From contig JBHPJE010000025.1 of the NCBI GenBank assembly GCA_042568205.1, forward strand, positions 1-7,976: a stretch of 7,976 nt of DNA. Reading direction: 5' to 3'. This DNA is from JAUVDZ01 sp042568205. Its GTDB lineage: Bacteria > Patescibacteriota > Gracilibacteria > UBA1369 > PNNO01. This document shows, in pieces, positions 6,120 through 7,976 of the stretch. The translations under genes and the position numbers were made by a program. The first letter of the stretch is position 1. Each line of letters starts with the position of its first letter. Under the pieces are notes generated by a model. It did not search any database and was not told where the DNA came from. It saw nothing but the letters and a program-made list of their open reading frames with translations.

Positions 6120-6344
6120 TTACCAAGACGATTTTGTAAGTCCTGCAATTTTACCATTTTGTGCTAGTTCTCTAACACATATTCTGCACATATTAAATTT
6201 CCTCATATAACCTCGATTTCGTCCGCATTTACCACATCTGTTATATACTCTAGTTGGGAATTTAGGTTTTTTCCCTTTCTCAAGAGCTTTGATATATTCG
6301 TCTTGTTTTTTCTTAGTTTTTACGATTAGTGCTTTTCTAGCCAT
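6120..6344 (-). CDS. rpsN: 30S ribosomal protein S14, zinc-finger type (uS14, type Z)
   Basis: Small-subunit head protein that binds 16S rRNA late in assembly; the zinc form is also called rpsZ. Four cysteines form the C+ zinc site: C37 and C40 (RCGKCGR) and C53 and C56 (MCRIC). The terminal GLTKSSW matches the family's G-x-x-K-A/S-S-W end. The product is 74 residues, against about 61 for the common type Z protein. The extra residues sit between the basic N-terminus MARKALIVKTKKK and the first CxxC, as a charged stretch DEYIKALEKGKKPKF. This is still far shorter than the roughly 100-residue zinc-free type. The gene lies in the standard place between rplE and rpsH. The leader TAATTACTTAATTT has no Shine-Dalgarno sequence. 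Confidence 0.96.
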   Translation of the reverse strand: MARKALIVKTKKKQDEYIKALEKGKKPKFPTRVYNRCGKCGRNRGYMRKFNMCRICVRELAQNGKIAGLTKSSW

Positions 6345-6358
6345 AAATTAAGTAATTA

Positions 6359-7054
6359 TTAAATTGTTTCAGGTAATGTTTCTCCTGGTAGGTCTTCAGC
6401 CTTTTCTTCTGGAGCTGGTTCAGCCGGCGCTTCAGCTTTAGGTTCTTCAACGATTGGATCAGGTTTTGCTGCTTCTTTTTTTGGAGCTTCTACAACTTCA
6501 GTTGCCTTTTTAAAAGGGAAGCCGAATGCTGTTAGTAAAGCTCTTCCTTCGTCATTATCTTTTGCAGATGTATTGATACATACTTGAATTCCATGAATTT
6601 TCACTAAATCATCTGGATTAATTTCAGGAAATACTGTGTGTTCTTTAAGTCCAACTGAATAATTTCCATTTCCATCGAATGCTTTTGCTGAAATCCCTCT
6701 GAAATCTCTTACACGTGGAAATACAATATGAACAAGTTTTTCAATAAAGTCGTACATTCTTTTTCCTCTCAATGTAACGCTTATACCGTTTGGCATTCCT
6801 TCTCTGAGTTTAAAGTTCGAGATTGCTTTCTTAGTTTTATTAACAACTGGATGTTGACCAGTAATATGTCTGAAATTTTCAACAAATTCGGAGAAATCTT
6901 TAGTTCCTGAAGTGTACATACTTCCTAATCCTGCATTTACTGTAACTTTATTAAGTTTAGGAACTGCATTCTTGTTTTTAATACCTAATTCTTTCATTAG
7001 TTTTGGAACAATGTCTTTTTCATACCGTTCTTTAGGGGTCATTTCTTTTGCCAT
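6359..7054 (-). CDS. rplE: 50S ribosomal protein L5 (uL5) with acidic C-terminal tail
   Basis: Binds 5S rRNA with L18, and contacts P-site tRNA and the small-subunit head from the central protuberance. The core covers residues 1-183, with VPKLNKVTVNAGLG (31-44), TGQHPVVNKTKKAISNFKLR (65-84), the central FPRVRDFRGI (112-121), EHTVFPEI (138-145) and the closing FGFPFKK. The family normally stops near 180. Here about 48 further residues follow (184-231), made mostly of Glu, Pro and Ala, with roughly 14 acidic against 5 basic residues. Such a tail is probably disordered and is unusual for an rRNA-binding protein. The start ATG is five bases after the rplX stop. No frameshift is needed to produce the tail, and the next gene starts normally, so it is read as real. 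Confidence 0.96.
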   Translation of the reverse strand: MAKEMTPKERYEKDIVPKLMKELGIKNKNAVPKLNKVTVNAGLGSMYTSGTKDFSEFVENFRHITGQHPVVNKTKKAISNFKLREGMPNGISVTLRGKRMYDFIEKLVHIVFPRVRDFRGISAKAFDGNGNYSVGLKEHTVFPEINPDDLVKIHGIQVCINTSAKDNDEGRALLTAFGFPFKKATEVVEAPKKEAAKPDPIVEEPKAEAPAEPAPEEKAEDLPGETLPETI

Positions 7055-7059
7055 AATTA

Positions 7060-7383
7060 TTATTTAGTAGTTACTTTATCTAATGCTTCAGTACATTTTT
7101 TACATACCCTTTGCTTTTTCCCTGATTCTAACTTCGTATATCCTACTCTAGTTGTTTTTTTACATTGAGGGCAGATTACCATTACATTACTCATTGGCAT
7201 TGCTGCTTCAAATGTAATTTTGCTGCCTGGTCTAGTTTGAGTTTTTTTAATGTGCTTAGTTCTCATATTTAGTTTTTCAACTACAACTTTTTCTTTCTTC
7301 GCATCTATACGGATTATTTTCCCGCTTTTATTGCGATCTTTTCCTGTTACAACAAGCACATTGTCATTTAATTTAATCTTCAT
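7060..7383 (-). CDS. rplX: 50S ribosomal protein L24 (uL24), zinc-ribbon form
   Basis: Assembly initiator of the large subunit that binds the 5' end of 23S rRNA near the peptide exit. The 107 residues begin with the KOW fold (MKIKLNDNVLVVTGKDRNKSGKI pattern, residues 1-23). A conserved MSNVMVICPQC segment at about 64-74 follows. C71, C74, C94 and C97 form two CxxC pairs, as in the common zinc-ribbon L24 proteins that end VCKKC. The ATG overlaps the TGA stop of rplN by four bases (ATGA), which points to coupled translation. Confidence 0.97.
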   Translation of the reverse strand: MKIKLNDNVLVVTGKDRNKSGKIIRIDAKKEKVVVEKLNMRTKHIKKTQTRPGSKITFEAAMPMSNVMVICPQCKKTTRVGYTKLESGKKQRVCKKCTEALDKVTTK

Positions 7384-7748
7384 AATACTTCTGGTGCTAA
7401 TGAGATAATTTTTTGAAATCCTCTATCACGTAATTCTCTTGCTACTGGTCCAAATACACGAGTTCCTTTAGGTTGTAAATCTTTATTAATAATTACAACT
7501 GCATTTTCATCGAATCTAATCCATGAACCATCTTTTCTTCCAAGTTCTTTTCTAGTTCTTACAACTACAGCTCTTTCTACTGATTTTTTCTTCACAATAC
7601 CTTTTGGCGCTGCTTCTTTAACTGATACAACGATTACGTCTCCAATTCGCGCATATCGCCTTTTTGAACCTCCTAGTACTTTAATGCATTGTACTAATTT
7701 AGCTCCTGTATTATCTGCTACCTGTAATTTAGTTTCTGGTTGAATCAT
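7380..7748 (-). CDS. rplN: 50S ribosomal protein L14 (uL14)
   Basis: Large-subunit protein at the subunit interface, contacting 16S rRNA helix 14 and L19; a site where the silencing factor RsfS binds in other bacteria. The 122 residues are the standard length and the sequence is highly conserved: MIQPETKLQVADNTGAK at the start, KVLGGSKRRYA (23-33), GDVIVVSVKEA (37-47), FGPVARELR (99-107) and the terminal SLAPEVL. It ends in TGA, the only such stop in the window, at exactly the expected C-terminus. The start lies three bases after the rpsQ stop, without a Shine-Dalgarno sequence. Confidence 0.98.
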   Translation of the reverse strand: MIQPETKLQVADNTGAKLVQCIKVLGGSKRRYARIGDVIVVSVKEAAPKGIVKKKSVERAVVVRTRKELGRKDGSWIRFDENAVVIINKDLQPKGTRVFGPVARELRDRGFQKIISLAPEVL

Positions 7749-7751
7749 GAT

Positions 7752-7976
7752 TTAGGATTTTTTAGTAGGTTGAGGTTCTTCTGTTGTCCATCTTTTCAAT
7801 TTACTTAATGGTCTGCTTTCATAAATAGTAACTTTATCTCCTTCTTCAAATTTATTTTCTGGATTATCTGCATAGAATTTTTTAGAAACTCTATATCTCT
7901 TCTTATATTTAGGATGGTTTTTATATGAGTGAACTGTTAAAACTAAAGTTTTATCCATTTTTTTACTCGTCACTAT
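7752..7976 (-). CDS. rpsQ: 30S ribosomal protein S17 (uS17), 5' end cut by window
   Basis: Primary 16S rRNA-binding protein of the small-subunit body. The visible 74 codons begin inside the OB-fold signature: the frame at the edge reads I-V-T-S-K-K-M-D-K-T, matching the family's G-x-V-x-S-x-K-M-D-K-T. The GTG at 7971-7973 is therefore the internal valine and not a start, and the true N-terminus (about 10 residues or more) lies beyond the right edge. Further motifs are HPKYKKRYRVSKKF, GDKVTIYESRPLSKLKRW, and a short tail EEPQPTKKS. rpmC (L29) would be expected next, outside the window. Confidence 0.95.
   Translation of the reverse strand: MVTSKKMDKTLVLTVHSYKNHPKYKKRYRVSKKFYADNPENKFEEGDKVTIYESRPLSKLKRWTTEEPQPTKKS

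Noticed and set aside
6728..6910. Plus-strand open frame of 60 codons
   Set aside because: It is wholly antisense to the conserved core of rplE and has no start signal or family match.

Overview
This window is the distal two thirds of a bacterial spc-type ribosomal protein operon, on the minus strand. It converges on the end of an unrelated plus-strand lipase gene. Read in the direction of transcription (right to left), the order is rpsQ (S17, cut by the right edge), rplN (L14), rplX (L24), rplE (L5), rpsN type Z (S14), rpsH (S8), rplF (L6), rplR (L18), rpsE (S5), rplO (L15), secY, adk, map. The 3' part of a patatin-like phospholipase gene (cut by the left edge) runs towards map, and the two genes share one TTAA as their stop codons. 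The longest gap between genes is 50 bases, so there is no intergenic stretch that could hold further genes.

The organism is an AT-rich bacterium. The gene order is classic, but rpmD (L30) is missing from its usual place between rpsE and rplO, where only 20 bases separate the two. Absence of L30 is a known trait of the Candidate Phyla Radiation (Patescibacteria), although some other lineages lack it too. The zinc-finger S14, the zinc-type adenylate kinase with a GIQGSGKGT P-loop, and the low-complexity tails on L5, S5 and L15 fit an uncultivated CPR-like lineage, but they do not fix a phylum. TGA ends rplN and occurs nowhere in frame inside a gene, so the UGA=Gly code of Gracilibacteria and Absconditabacteria is unlikely.

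The genes form one functional block. Ten ribosomal proteins of both subunits are made together with SecY (the membrane channel for secreted proteins), adenylate kinase (nucleotide balance) and methionine aminopeptidase (N-terminal processing of new chains). Spacing is tight: rplN/rplX overlap by 4 nt (ATGA), adk/map share one base (TAATG), and other gaps are 3 to 50 nt. This indicates a polycistronic message with coupled translation. The promoter must lie beyond the right edge, and no convincing terminator is seen after map.

No new defence, mobile or biosynthetic system is present. The points worth a second look are small: almost no Shine-Dalgarno sequences, a recurring AACTAACT octamer in three adjacent spacers, a C6 tract ahead of secY, unusual acidic or lysine-rich tails on three ribosomal proteins, a possible internal start in rpsE, and the missing L30.
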